Part shown: piece after piece, positions 26,786 to 35,695 of the stretch
Position numbering within the stretch: position 1 is the stretch's first letter
Layout of the letters: each line of letters starts with the position of its first letter
DNA from: Pseudovibrio sp000156235
Lineage (GTDB): Bacteria; Pseudomonadota; Alphaproteobacteria; Rhizobiales; Stappiaceae
Length of the DNA: 64,000 nucleotides
Assembly (NCBI RefSeq): GCF_000156235.1
Contig: NZ_DS996806.1
Location: 496,001 to 560,000 of the forward strand
Direction: 5' to 3'
Made by a program: the position numbers and the translations under genes
Notes under the pieces: generated by a model
What the model saw: only the letters and a program-made list of their open reading frames with translations
Told to the model about the DNA's origin: nothing
Databases searched by the model: none

Positions 26786-27163
26786 TTTCCCGTTTTTTCC
26801 TTGTTCCGTTCGCGCAGGGACCAGCGCAGATTACATCATGAGGAACTGTAAAATGCGCTTATGCGAGCTCGCAAGCCCTGCTTCTCCGTAGAAGCTTCTC
26901 CTATTTTTTTAGGGGCGATCTATGGAGTAATCTCGTGTTTCCCCACTTATATCGGGTATTTCCAAAAGGGATAGAGAAAAAAGAAGGTCAGATCCTTAAC
27001 TGCGCACGCATTTTGTGAAGGCCGCTGTTTTTCCCTGTTTAACGCAGGGGGAACGGCGATTTTGATGGTCGTGTCATCCGGGGTAAGTCACAGGAACTTC
27101 TTGGATAACGGAAAACAGGCACTTGCACGATGCTGGTTTGCTCGTGTACTCAAGTGCCTGCAA
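26786..27163. other. Intergenic region with two strong hairpins before tRNA-Leu
   Basis: This 378-bp region lies between map (minus) and tRNA-Leu (plus). A hairpin at 27021-27057 pairs GCCG with CGGC and a GTTTTTCCCTG arm with CAGGGGGAAC through G-U pairs, followed by TTTT. A second hairpin has perfect 10-bp arms CAGGCACTTG (27116-27125) and CAAGTGCCTG (27151-27160), with CACGA/TCGTG inside the loop, ending 3 bases before the tRNA. These may be part of the tRNA precursor, a terminator, or a small RNA. No gene is convincing. Confidence 0.5.
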
Positions 27164-27248
27164 GCGGTCGTGGTGGAATTGGTATACACAGCAGACTTAA
27201 AATCTGCCGCCCTTGGGCTTGCGGGTTCGAGTCCCGCCGTCCGCACCA
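27164..27248 (+). tRNA. tRNA-Leu (anticodon UAA)
   Basis: This 85-base tRNA has an encoded CCA end. The anticodon stem GCAGA/TCTGC holds loop CTTAAAA, giving anticodon TAA. There is a long variable arm (GCCCTTGGGCTT) typical of class II tRNA-Leu, and a T arm GCGGGTTCGAGTCCCGC. The acceptor stem has one U-U mismatch at pair 5. Confidence 0.95.
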
Positions 27249-27268
27249 AATTTTCTTTTCCCAGAAAT

Positions 27269-28012
27269 TTAGATAGTGAACTGGTACTGGCCTTCTTGTG
27301 CTGAGACGGCTGGTGGTATGCGGTTTTGTTCGAAGAGGTCGTAGCCTTGTTTCAGGTTGCGCCAGAACGGATGCCATTTGGAGCTGCTGTGTTTGCTGAG
27401 GTTTTCCTCGGTCATCTCGAAGGGGAATATGTGAACCGGGACAGTGCCTTGTCCGCTTTGTAGTGCAGCTTCGACAAGCAGGTAAATTTCCTCGATATGC
27501 TGATTGGTCATGGCATAGCAGCCGATGGAGAGGCAGTTGCCGTGGACCATGAGGTAAGAACCTGTTCGGCCCATTGACTGATCGAATGTATTTGGGAAAC
27601 CGAGGTTGAAAGACAGGTGGTATTGGCTGTTCGGGTTTAGCTGTCTGGCTGAGACGTTGTAGAAGCCTTCCGGTGACTGGCCGTCGCCTTCTTTCAGTTT
27701 TGGTCCCAGATCGCCGGAGTACTTGCAGATCTCCCAGGACTTGTAGGGGTGATAAGTCTCTCCGGATCTGATCCAGGCCTCCAGTCGGCTTTCTTCTTTA
27801 AAGACCCGGAGGAAGACCGGACTTCCCAGCTCCATTCCTTTGAATGTGAGATCTGCGCGCAGGGCGGGCAGGCGTTCCTCTTTTACTTTTGTCAGGTTTG
27901 CAGAGCCGGGCAGGTCGTAAGGCAGCAGCAGATAAGTGGCGAAAACTGCTAGCATCACGAAAAAGGCTGTGCCCACGGCCCAAAGGAGCGGACGTGAAAT
28001 GGTTTTTGCCAT
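27269..28012 (-). CDS. L,D-transpeptidase (YkuD family, YafK-like)
   Basis: The protein has 247 residues. One N-terminal membrane segment (about residues 10-30) is followed by a YkuD catalytic domain with VHGNCLSIGCYAMTN (about 163-177), where His and the Cys of SIGC are the catalytic pair. SPEGFYNVSARQLNPNSQY is the usual upstream motif of the YafK/ErfK branch. It probably cross-links peptidoglycan or attaches proteins to it in the periplasm. It is transcribed towards tRNA-Leu. Confidence 0.9.
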   Translation of the reverse strand: MAKTISRPLLWAVGTAFFVMLAVFATYLLLPYDLPGSANLTKVKEERLPALRADLTFKGMELGSPVFLRVFKEESRLEAWIRSGETYHPYKSWEICKYSGDLGPKLKEGDGQSPEGFYNVSARQLNPNSQYHLSFNLGFPNTFDQSMGRTGSYLMVHGNCLSIGCYAMTNQHIEEIYLLVEAALQSGQGTVPVHIFPFEMTEENLSKHSSSKWHPFWRNLKQGYDLFEQNRIPPAVSAQEGQYQFTI

Positions 28013-28260
28013 GGAAGGTCCGATTGCAAATCACTGAAAACTGTTGCCTGCAGATAAGAGAGGCAATGTGGCCAAGTGATGGTTTGCCCGATGAACCCTG
28101 TGAACAGATCGCTCTGATATTCCTGTGGCGTAAGTACGCAGCGCATTTGTTTTGCTTTTCTTTGAGAAAACAAATGCTAGTGTCCGTGCCCATTCTGATC
28201 TGATTGCTCTATTGTGCTATAGAGCATTTCTATCAAGCGTTGTGTGAAGGGTGAGCGTCC

Positions 28261-29163
28261 TTGGATATTCGGCAGTTACAATACCTCGTTACTCTGGCTC
28301 AGGAGCGGCATTTCACCCGCGCTGCAGCGGCTTGTAACGTGACGCAGCCAACGCTGTCTGGCCGAATTCGCCAGTTGGAGATTGAGCTGGGCGTGCCGAT
28401 CATTGAGCGTGGCAAGAAGTTTCATGGTCTGACGCCAGAAGGGGAGCGGATTCTCGTCTGGGCGAAGAAGGTGCTTGCGGACTGCAACAGCTTGCGGAAT
28501 GAGGTTGCTGGCAAGAGCGCTGAGGTGTTTGGCAAGGTCAATATTGGCGTCATTCCATCAGCTGATGTAGCGACGGCCTCTCTTATTCTGGACCTGAAGA
28601 AGAGCCATCCGCATGCGCATGCTACGATCCAGCTGATGAGCCATGATGAGATCCATAAGGCTCTTGAGGATTATCAGATTGATGCAGGCATCACCTACAC
28701 TCAGTTCAGTGATGCAAAGAAACACAGCAGTTTCACCCTTTATGAGGAAGACTACCGTCTGTTTATGCCCGCTGGGCACCGCTTGCAAAATGCTGAGGCT
28801 GTGGAGTGGGAAACGGCTGTGAATGCTGGTGGCATGGTTGCGCTTTCGCCTAACCTGCAGAACCGTATGATGGTGGACAGCACGCTCAGATTCCTCGGTG
28901 TCGAGCTTGATCCTGAGATTGAGGCAGAGACAATTCCGTCGCTAGGCGGTTTTATCCGCGCAGGTTACTGTGCGATCTTGCCAGAGTTTTCAGCTCTGTC
29001 GCTGGGAGCAGGGATTGTGTCTGTTCCTCTGATCAAGCCAGTTGTTTCTCACAGTATCGGCATGGTGATGACAAAGCGCGAGCTTGAGCCTGCGATTATC
29101 ACCTCTCTGGCAGAGTGTGCGGCTCAGTATAAGAAGCCGGTTCTTCCTGTGTCTGCTGAGTAG
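28261..29163 (+). CDS. LysR-family regulator, possibly of formate/oxalate metabolism
   Basis: This 300-residue LysR regulator starts at TTG with GAAGG 10 bp upstream. It begins with the standard MDIRQLQYLVTLAQERHFTR and a helix-turn-helix (AAACNVTQPTLSGRIRQLE), followed by a periplasmic-binding-like effector domain (about 90-290). It is convergent with an OFA oxalate/formate-type transporter, sharing a bidirectional terminator. The sequence style recalls LysR regulators found beside formate dehydrogenase genes (FdsR-like), but no such genes are in view, so that link is weak. A small inverted repeat GCTCTAT/ATAGAGC lies near 28205-28225. Confidence 0.9.
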   Translation: MDIRQLQYLVTLAQERHFTRAAAACNVTQPTLSGRIRQLEIELGVPIIERGKKFHGLTPEGERILVWAKKVLADCNSLRNEVAGKSAEVFGKVNIGVIPSADVATASLILDLKKSHPHAHATIQLMSHDEIHKALEDYQIDAGITYTQFSDAKKHSSFTLYEEDYRLFMPAGHRLQNAEAVEWETAVNAGGMVALSPNLQNRMMVDSTLRFLGVELDPEIEAETIPSLGGFIRAGYCAILPEFSALSLGAGIVSVPLIKPVVSHSIGMVMTKRELEPAIITSLAECAAQYKKPVLPVSAE

Positions 29164-29194
29164 AGCTTTCATTTTCTGATAATAAGATAAAAAA

Positions 29195-29217
29195 AAGCCC
29201 GCGAAGATCGCGGGCTT
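29195..29217. terminator. Bidirectional terminator between LysR and the OFA transporter
   Basis: AAGCCCGCGA and TCGCGGGCTT are perfectly complementary over 10 bp with an AGA loop. An A-run on the left and T-rich sequence on the right let it serve both convergent genes. Confidence 0.9.
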
Positions 29218-29238
29218 AGTTTGTTTGGGTTTGCTTTG

Positions 29239-31017
29239 TTATTCGGCAGGCATTGGCGCTGAGGTCCGTTTGCCAGTTTCTGCCGGTTTTGTTGTTGGTG
29301 CTTCTCCTTCACCCAGTGCGTCTTCTGCCATGTGGTACTTCGGATCGACTGGTTTCATGAGAAGGTTGGAGATAAGTGCTGCGACGAGCAAACCAGCCAT
29401 CACATACATTGTTGTGTTGTAGAGGCTTGGGGTTGGATCAATCGTTCCTTCCGGAGCCACTTCCATCAATCTGGAAACAGAGATGGATTTTGCTGCGATG
29501 AGTTCAGCCAACTTCTCTTTGCCTTCGCCGAAGGTTTGGAGAAAGACAGTTGGATCAACTTTTTCTGCCAACTCATAGATCTTGGCGTTTACAGATCGTT
29601 CGCGCAGGAATGTGATAAGGAACGGACCGGCCACACCAGCTGCAGACCATGCGGTGAGTAGACGTCCATGGATACCACCGACGAACTTGGTGCCGAAGAT
29701 ATCTGCCAGATACGCAGGGATTGTTGCAAAGCCGCCGCCGTACATGGTGAAGATGGTCATGGTTGCTGCGTAGAACATCACCAGCCACATTACGGATGGG
29801 CTTGCGCCTGCTTCTGCTGCGATGAGCGGAATGGACAGGTATAGGAAAGAGCCCAATACGAAGAAGACGGTGTAGGTGTTCTTGCGGCCAATATAGTCAG
29901 AGAGAGTAGACCAGCCGAGGCGGCCCATGGCGTTGAAGACAGAGATCATCAAGACGTAGGTTGCGGTGAATGCGCCATCCACGATGGTTGGCATGCCGTT
30001 GCCGAAGATCTCGTAGATCATGGTTTTGGAGACAGAGATCACACCGATACCAGCTGTCACGTTGAAGCAGAGCACGATCCAGAGCTGATAGAACTGAGGA
30101 GTGCGCAGAGCTGTATCAATATGCACGTGGTTGCGGGTGATGAGGCCTTGTTTGGCAGGATCTTCCTGCGGAGGCTCCCAACCTTCAGGTTTCCAGCCAG
30201 GTGCCGGAATGCGATAGGCGAAGGATGCCAGGATCATCACGACGAAGTAGACAATACCCAGTGTGAGGAAGGTGGATGCTGCGCCGGTGTTCCCTGTGCC
30301 AGCAACATAGACGCCCGCTTTTGCACCTTCGAAAGCTGCTTCTGCCTGTGATGCGCTGACGACGATTGCTTCTACTTTTGCGCCAGCGACCTGTACGTAG
30401 CGGATGCCGTTTTCTACGGTTGTCTGCACGTCGGCAAGTGAACCGAGATAATCTGGTGCTTTGGCATAGAGGCCCAGAAGCCAGCTTTTCAGCGGAACAG
30501 CGATGATCGCGCCACCGCCAAAGCCCATGATGGCCATGCCAGTTGCAAGACCACGGCGGTCAGGGTACCAGCGGATCAGGGTGGAAACTGGAGAGACATA
30601 TCCGAGGCCCAGACCACAGCCACCGATAACGCCATAGCCCAAGTACAGCAGCCATAACTGGTGTGTCATGATGCCGATTGAGCCAATGATATAGCCACCA
30701 CCCCAGCAGAAGGCAGCTGTTGTGCCGACACAGCGTGGGCCGACTTTTTCAAGCCATTTACCAGCAACTGCTGCTGAAAGGCCAAGGAACAGGATCGCTA
30801 CAGAGAAGATCCACACGACAGAGCTGAGTGACCAATCCTCAGCTGCTGGTGCGATGCCGCCAATTTCTCTGATGAGCGCCGGGTTGTAGATACTCCATGC
30901 ATAGGCTGAGCCGATGCACAGGTGAATTGCAATGGAAGCCGGTGGAACGAGCCAACGATTGAAGCCCGGCTTGGCGACAATCGCGTCTTTCAGCATAAAG
31001 CTTGGTATTTTAAACAT
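29239..31017 (-). CDS. OFA-family (oxalate/formate antiporter) MFS transporter
   Basis: This 592-residue transporter has 12 or more predicted membrane segments in MFS order. The N-terminal KPGFNRWLVPPASIAIHLC and SAYAWSIYNPAL are hallmarks of the OFA family, whose best-known member OxlT exchanges oxalate and formate. It is about 170 residues longer than OxlT because of a soluble loop in the middle (about residues 210-265, Ala/Val-rich) and another before the last membrane segment (about 490-560). AGGGG 8 bp upstream supports the ATG at 31017. A longer frame would run into the palindromic element. The substrate is not proven. Confidence 0.88.
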   Translation of the reverse strand: MFKIPSFMLKDAIVAKPGFNRWLVPPASIAIHLCIGSAYAWSIYNPALIREIGGIAPAAEDWSLSSVVWIFSVAILFLGLSAAVAGKWLEKVGPRCVGTTAAFCWGGGYIIGSIGIMTHQLWLLYLGYGVIGGCGLGLGYVSPVSTLIRWYPDRRGLATGMAIMGFGGGAIIAVPLKSWLLGLYAKAPDYLGSLADVQTTVENGIRYVQVAGAKVEAIVVSASQAEAAFEGAKAGVYVAGTGNTGAASTFLTLGIVYFVVMILASFAYRIPAPGWKPEGWEPPQEDPAKQGLITRNHVHIDTALRTPQFYQLWIVLCFNVTAGIGVISVSKTMIYEIFGNGMPTIVDGAFTATYVLMISVFNAMGRLGWSTLSDYIGRKNTYTVFFVLGSFLYLSIPLIAAEAGASPSVMWLVMFYAATMTIFTMYGGGFATIPAYLADIFGTKFVGGIHGRLLTAWSAAGVAGPFLITFLRERSVNAKIYELAEKVDPTVFLQTFGEGKEKLAELIAAKSISVSRLMEVAPEGTIDPTPSLYNTTMYVMAGLLVAALISNLLMKPVDPKYHMAEDALGEGEAPTTKPAETGKRTSAPMPAE

Positions 31018-31039
31018 CAGCAAACCCCTAGAGCAATCA

Positions 31040-31137
31040 AAGCGGTTTGCATTCGCCTCGCTCGGCAAACCGCTTCAATCTTGTGTTGCGGCTACATCCT
31101 GTTTCCGAAAACCGAGCCCCATTCCGGGGATGTGCCT
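31040..31137. repeat. Composite palindromic extragenic element, copy 4
   Basis: The first module is AAGCGGTTTGC (31040-31050) with GCAAACCGCTT (31065-31075), a perfect 11-bp inverted repeat. The second module, about 31093-31137, has ACATCC/GGATGT ends around TTCCGAAAACCGAGCCCC. The sequence is more diverged than copies 1-3 but keeps the same plan. It lies in the leader of the OFA transporter gene. Confidence 0.7.
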
Positions 31138-31458
31138 AGGAGGCAGGCGAGAGGGAGGAGGCCTGCATCCATACGTTGAGTTTGCATCTAACACATGGCT
31201 GGTTGAAATCGCCAGAGTCTATCACGTTATAGATGTAATCTATTACAGAGCTGGTTCGTGATGGGCAGAAGTGGGGAGTTGAGCAAGGATAGTGCGGTGA
31301 AAAATTTTACACGCTCTGATTTATTTTGAAATATCAGAGAAGTAGCTGCGCTTGCTGTCTTTGCTTATGCCAGAACGGAGGATGGTTGTCATCCGTACTG
31401 TGCGTTACTGACGTCAGGTTTTACTCAGGTGCGTATTGTCGCAGTGGTTGCGAATACA
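31138..31458. other. Intergenic region upstream of the OFA transporter
   Basis: About 320 bp between the palindromic element and the terminator of the next gene. It should contain the OFA promoter on the minus strand. I see no gene and no clear promoter consensus. Confidence 0.35.
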
Positions 31459-31488
31459 AAAAAGCGCACCGCTGGCGATGCGCTTTTT
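31459..31488 (-). terminator. Intrinsic terminator of the DUF3360 gene
   Basis: AAAAAGCGCA (31459-31468) and TGCGCTTTTT (31479-31488) form a perfect 10-bp stem. On the minus strand it is followed by a T-run, 20 bp beyond the stop codon. Confidence 0.92.
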
Positions 31489-31508
31489 CTGATTTTGATT
31501 GCTCAGGA

Positions 31509-33035
31509 TTACAGCAGTGCTGGAATACCTGGGAGCATGCCAACTGCGGCCATTGCCAGGGTACAGATGATCACTGCACCTGCTGGGATGACGATGCGGT
31601 CTGCAAAGCTCAGACGTTCTGCACGCTCTTTGTCACCAATCAGACCGTTGTTGTCGAGGAACATGGTGATTGCCCATGCCAGAACAGGGTTGGTGACGAT
31701 TGCTGCGAAGATGCAGATACCAGCAGAGTTGGTGTCGTTGCTGGATTTCACCATCTGCAGGCCAGCTTCCAGAAGTGGAAGGAACACGCCGACGAGAAGA
31801 GCACAGGACATCACTGGCTGCCATACTGCTACGTCCATTGGGTAGCCGATGGTTGCGATGACGATGCAGAGGGTGCCGAGCAGGATTGCGCCAGCTGGGA
31901 TTGGACGCTTTGCGATCGCAGCTGGGATCATGTAGGTGCCCCAGGAAGAGGTGATGTTACCACCGCCAAAGAATGTACCGGTGAACTGGCGCAGGGAGCA
32001 GCAGGTCATGGTGTCATCAACGTCCATCAGAACTTTATCGGTGTTTTTAGGGTAGTTGAGTTCCTGGAAGATACGGTGGCCAAGGAAGTCCGGGGACCAC
32101 ATTGCCACTGCCAGAATTGCCCAAGGCAGGGAAGCAACGAAATGGTTAAAGCCAGGAATGCCGAGCTGCCAGCCGGTTTCAGTGGAACCCCACCAGTACC
32201 ATGGGTTCATGTTTGGCAGGCCAGGAGCGGTGGTGAACTGGAGGTCAACACCAGCGCCAAGAGCAAGAGCCAGAACAACTGCTACGACAGAGCAAGCCGG
32301 GATTGCGAGCCAGCGTTTGCCGACCTTTGCGAGGAAGGCATAAAGAACGATGTTGACTGCAAAGATTGCCAGAGCAACGTATGACAGGCTGTAAGCAAGA
32401 TCATGCTTCGCCTGCAGGCCGCCGGCCCAGGTGAAGAGGGATGTGATCTGCCCCTTTGCCCCCATGAAGCCGAGGAACACGAGCAAGCCACCTGCAACGC
32501 CCTGACTGGTCAGGTTCACCAGACGGGAACCCCCTTTGAAGTAGCTGAGGAGCAAGCCGAAGAGACAGACGAGGGCTGCCAGTGCCAGTGGGTGTGCACC
32601 TGCAAGAGCGATGGAACCAATGAGAGGGATCATTGGACCGTGGTTACCTGCAAGGTTTGCACGTGGGTTCAGGAAGCCAGAACCGATGATGCAGAAGATC
32701 AGAGCAGGGATGAGCATCTCAACGCGAACCACCTCGATGATCCACTCAGCGCCCAGATTAACGTGAGGCCATTTTGCGGTGAGGCCGGTTGCCCATGCAG
32801 TCATAACCGCAGAGTACATCACGGAGATGCCGATGGTGCCTGCAATTGCCGGAACAAAGTCTTCCATTTCGAAGCGGAAGTCGCGGCCTGGGAGGTTGAG
32901 GCCCCAACGGCGTGGTTTCATGATCTGGAGTTCGTGGTCCAGATAATCGGACCGTTGCTCGAACTCGCTGGCAGGCTTGTGTGCCTCGCTATAGGATTCT
33001 TCGTGCTTGTCTGTCTGCTGAAGCATAACAGCCAT
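31509..33035 (-). CDS. DUF3360 putative ion transporter
   Basis: This 508-residue polytopic membrane protein begins with a soluble 60-residue N-terminus that includes HKPASEF, YLDHELQIMKPRRWGLNLP and GRDFRFEMEDFVPAIAGTIG, which I recognise as DUF3360. The rest has about 12 to 14 membrane segments with NPRANLAGNHGPMIPLIGS and a conserved SPDFLGHRIFQELNYPK segment. The family is placed near the sulfate-permease or nucleobase-transporter fold, and its substrate is not known to me. The neighbouring OFA transporter suggests a shared role in organic or inorganic anion traffic (inference). The ATG follows a GGAGA site. A leader of several hundred bases precedes it. Confidence 0.8.
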   Translation of the reverse strand: MAVMLQQTDKHEESYSEAHKPASEFEQRSDYLDHELQIMKPRRWGLNLPGRDFRFEMEDFVPAIAGTIGISVMYSAVMTAWATGLTAKWPHVNLGAEWIIEVVRVEMLIPALIFCIIGSGFLNPRANLAGNHGPMIPLIGSIALAGAHPLALAALVCLFGLLLSYFKGGSRLVNLTSQGVAGGLLVFLGFMGAKGQITSLFTWAGGLQAKHDLAYSLSYVALAIFAVNIVLYAFLAKVGKRWLAIPACSVVAVVLALALGAGVDLQFTTAPGLPNMNPWYWWGSTETGWQLGIPGFNHFVASLPWAILAVAMWSPDFLGHRIFQELNYPKNTDKVLMDVDDTMTCCSLRQFTGTFFGGGNITSSWGTYMIPAAIAKRPIPAGAILLGTLCIVIATIGYPMDVAVWQPVMSCALLVGVFLPLLEAGLQMVKSSNDTNSAGICIFAAIVTNPVLAWAITMFLDNNGLIGDKERAERLSFADRIVIPAGAVIICTLAMAAVGMLPGIPALL

Positions 33036-34018
33036 TCTCCATAAAACTGACGGGGGAAAGGAGAGGCTGGCTTCATGACGCTTGCTTGCTGAGCGAAGCT
33101 GATGAAGGCATCTCGTTTCGTGGTCTTGATTTCTGGTTTGCGGGAGGAGCTGGAACCGTCAGGATTTCGGGTTTGAGCTACAGCTTTATGGGAGGTTTTA
33201 AAGTGCAGCTGCGTCAGCGGTTACAAACTCGCTTTGACTTTCCTTCCGGGTTCCCGGGTCGTTGAAACGGACCCTGCAAACCACAAATTCAGACCATGAG
33301 TACCCTTCCCCTGTTCTTCAGTACCGCAAGGCCCTACCTGAAATGACTTAGGGAAGCTTACGGTGTTCAGCGAGAACTTGCAGAAGGTTGCAGCTTAAAT
33401 AAAATCGTATGAGTCTATCGTGTCATTGATGAAATCTATAAGGCAAAAAACTGCGACAATATGAGCTATCTAGTTGATTTTGTTGAATTGCCTTGTTTTT
33501 GAGTGTAGTGAAATTTCAGTCTTCAATATCTCATTTAAAACAATAGTATAATGAAATTAATTCAGTTGAAGCGCATGTTAAGGCTGATGGAAATTGTGAT
33601 CTGAGGGTCACATCCTGTCGCGGTAGAATGACTTATAGGTAGTATTGTCGCAGTGCTGTGGGAATGTGCGGTGCACGTGTTTTTCCGAGTTTAAATCGTG
33701 CTCTGGTGACACTAAGTCGGCGTCACACACGGCAGAATTGCAGTTCTATTATGCTGCACACCTATGCCAAGGGGATATCCTGATCAGAAAAAACTTGGCG
33801 GCGTTCTACTTTTGGCGTAGATAAACGCTCCATGCTGCCGGACTGTTCTGGTCCGATTTGATCCTTCAGATTTTCACGGTCCAGTAACCTCAAACATCAT
33901 CAGAGTGATTTACTGCGCCCTTCTGCTGAGAAGCTTAACCGGGATTCTGTAGGATTTGAGATTAAAGCTTGTTGGTGCAATTGCCTGAGGCTGCGCCCAT
34001 CTTGAGATGAGAGATATA
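33036..34018. other. Large intergenic region between the DUF3360 gene and trkH
   Basis: About 980 bp without a convincing gene. The right side should contain the promoter of trkH, and the left side the leader of the DUF3360 gene. Small hairpins are visible: GGGTCGT/ACGGACCC near 33261-33280, CTTCAT/ATGAAG pairs near 33073-33111, and CGGAC/GGTCCG near 33839-33856. The middle (33400-33620) is AT-rich. I found no match to a riboswitch class I know. Confidence 0.4.
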
Positions 34019-35461
34019 ATGGCGACGGTGGGTCCCGTATTACGGGTGCTTGGATACTTTCTGGTTGGGCTGGCCATTTTGATGCTGGCGCCTGCATTGC
34101 TGGATATCTACTTCAGCAATCCCGACTGGATTGCGTTTGCACTTTCCTCTCTGTTTGTGGGCCTTCTGGGTCTTCTGCTTGCGGTTTCAACCGCCAACTA
34201 CAAGCTTGAACATCTTACCATTCGTCAGGCGTTTTTGCTGACCACGACGTCGTGGTTCGTGATGCCGGTTTGTGGTGCGCTGCCGTTTCTTAGTCTTGGC
34301 ATCGGGTTTGAGAATGCTTTTTTTGAGAGCGTTTCGGGGTTCACAACAACAGGGTCTACTGTTCTGATCGGGTTGGATGGGATGCCTCCGGGGTTGCTGT
34401 TCTGGCGATCTCTGACGCAGTGGATTGGTGGTGTTGGTATTATCGTGATGGCGATCCTGCTTATGCCGCTGCTGCGTATCGGTGGTATGCAGCTGTTCCG
34501 GACTGAAAGCTCTGATCGCGGTGAGAAGATCGTGGCGCGTGCTACTGATCTGACGCGTCTGATTGGCGGTGTCTACATCATGCTGACGCTGACCTGTGCG
34601 ATCCTTTATGTGTTCTCCGGCATGTCTCTGTTCGACGCGGTGAACCATGCGATGACGACGCTGTCTTCCGGTGGTTTCTCGACACATGATGCCTCGTTTG
34701 CGTACTTTGAGAGTACGGCGGCAGAGTGGGTGGCTGTGGTCTTCATGCTGGCTTCCGGTCTTCCTTTTGTTGTTCTGATCAAATCCCTGACCAAGAACCC
34801 GATGGCGCTGCTGCAGGATCCGCAGGCGCGGGCGTTTATCTTTGTCATCATCATCCTTTCCAGCATGACCGCGCTGTACCTTGGCATTGAGAACAAGTTC
34901 ACGTTTGGCCGCGCTGTGGTGGAAGCGCTGTTTGTAGTGATCTCCATCATCACCACCACTGGCTATGGTCTTGGTGATTACACGGCCTGGGGTCCACCGA
35001 TGATGGGCTTCTTCCTGATGCTGACGTTTATTGGTGGCTGTACGGGTTCGACCAGTGGTGGCATCAAGATCTTTCGTTTCATCGTGTTCTTCGGCACCGT
35101 GCGGGCTTACATGAACAAGATGATCCGGCCTGATCAGGTGGTGCCGGTGCGCTATGGGGATACCAAAATTACGCCTGATCTTGCGTTTTCCGTTCTTGCG
35201 TTCCTTGTTGTTTACATGGCGACGGTTGGTCTGATCACGGTTATCCTTGGTGGTCTGGGCCTGGATCTGGTGACGGCTATGAGTGCGGCGACTACTGCGA
35301 TTTCCAATGTGGGACCGGGCCTCGGCGATGTGGTTGGGCCGGTCGGAAACTTTGCCGACATTCCAAGCAGTGCGAAGATCGTCCTTTCTGCGGCCATGTT
35401 GCTGGGGAGATTGGAGCTCTTCACTGTGCTAGTACTGTTTAACCCTGAATTCTGGCGGTGA
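34019..35461 (+). CDS. trkH: TrkH-type potassium uptake protein (first tandem copy)
   Basis: This 480-residue membrane protein contains the four pore-loop signatures of Trk/Ktr channels: SGFTTTGSTVL, TLSSGGFSTHDAS, IITTTGYGLGDY and FIGGCTGSTSGGIKIFR, each with the filter glycine. It moves K+ across the inner membrane with the NAD-binding partner TrkA, which is not in the window. The start at 34019 aligns the N-terminus with the paralogue downstream (GPVLRVLGYFLVGL against RPVLSVLGYLYVGL); an ATG at 34007 is the alternative. The second copy begins 234 bp later. Confidence 0.92.
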   Translation: MATVGPVLRVLGYFLVGLAILMLAPALLDIYFSNPDWIAFALSSLFVGLLGLLLAVSTANYKLEHLTIRQAFLLTTTSWFVMPVCGALPFLSLGIGFENAFFESVSGFTTTGSTVLIGLDGMPPGLLFWRSLTQWIGGVGIIVMAILLMPLLRIGGMQLFRTESSDRGEKIVARATDLTRLIGGVYIMLTLTCAILYVFSGMSLFDAVNHAMTTLSSGGFSTHDASFAYFESTAAEWVAVVFMLASGLPFVVLIKSLTKNPMALLQDPQARAFIFVIIILSSMTALYLGIENKFTFGRAVVEALFVVISIITTTGYGLGDYTAWGPPMMGFFLMLTFIGGCTGSTSGGIKIFRFIVFFGTVRAYMNKMIRPDQVVPVRYGDTKITPDLAFSVLAFLVVYMATVGLITVILGGLGLDLVTAMSAATTAISNVGPGLGDVVGPVGNFADIPSSAKIVLSAAMLLGRLELFTVLVLFNPEFWR

Positions 35462-35695
35462 CGCTACGTCCCTGAGAGATCTTGGTTTTTGTGTAGTGGG
35501 CATATCCGCGTGGACTGTGCCCATTCTATTGTGTGAATAGGTAGTTGCCCGATTAATTCAATTGCCAGATATCACTAAGTGGCCTAAAACCAATGCTTCA
35601 TAAATGTTTGAGAGCATACCGTTCCAATCTCGTCCGTGAAGGGACAATATGTGACTAGCGGGCGGGCTAAATTGGATTTGATGTCGGCGGTATAG

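Noticed and set aside
33036..34018. Riboswitch in the long leader of the DUF3360 gene
   Set aside because: No core motif of cobalamin, TPP, SAM, fluoride or guanidine classes was found; only small hairpins.
34007..34018. ATG at 34007 as trkH start
   Set aside because: Possible, but alignment with the tandem paralogue favours 34019.
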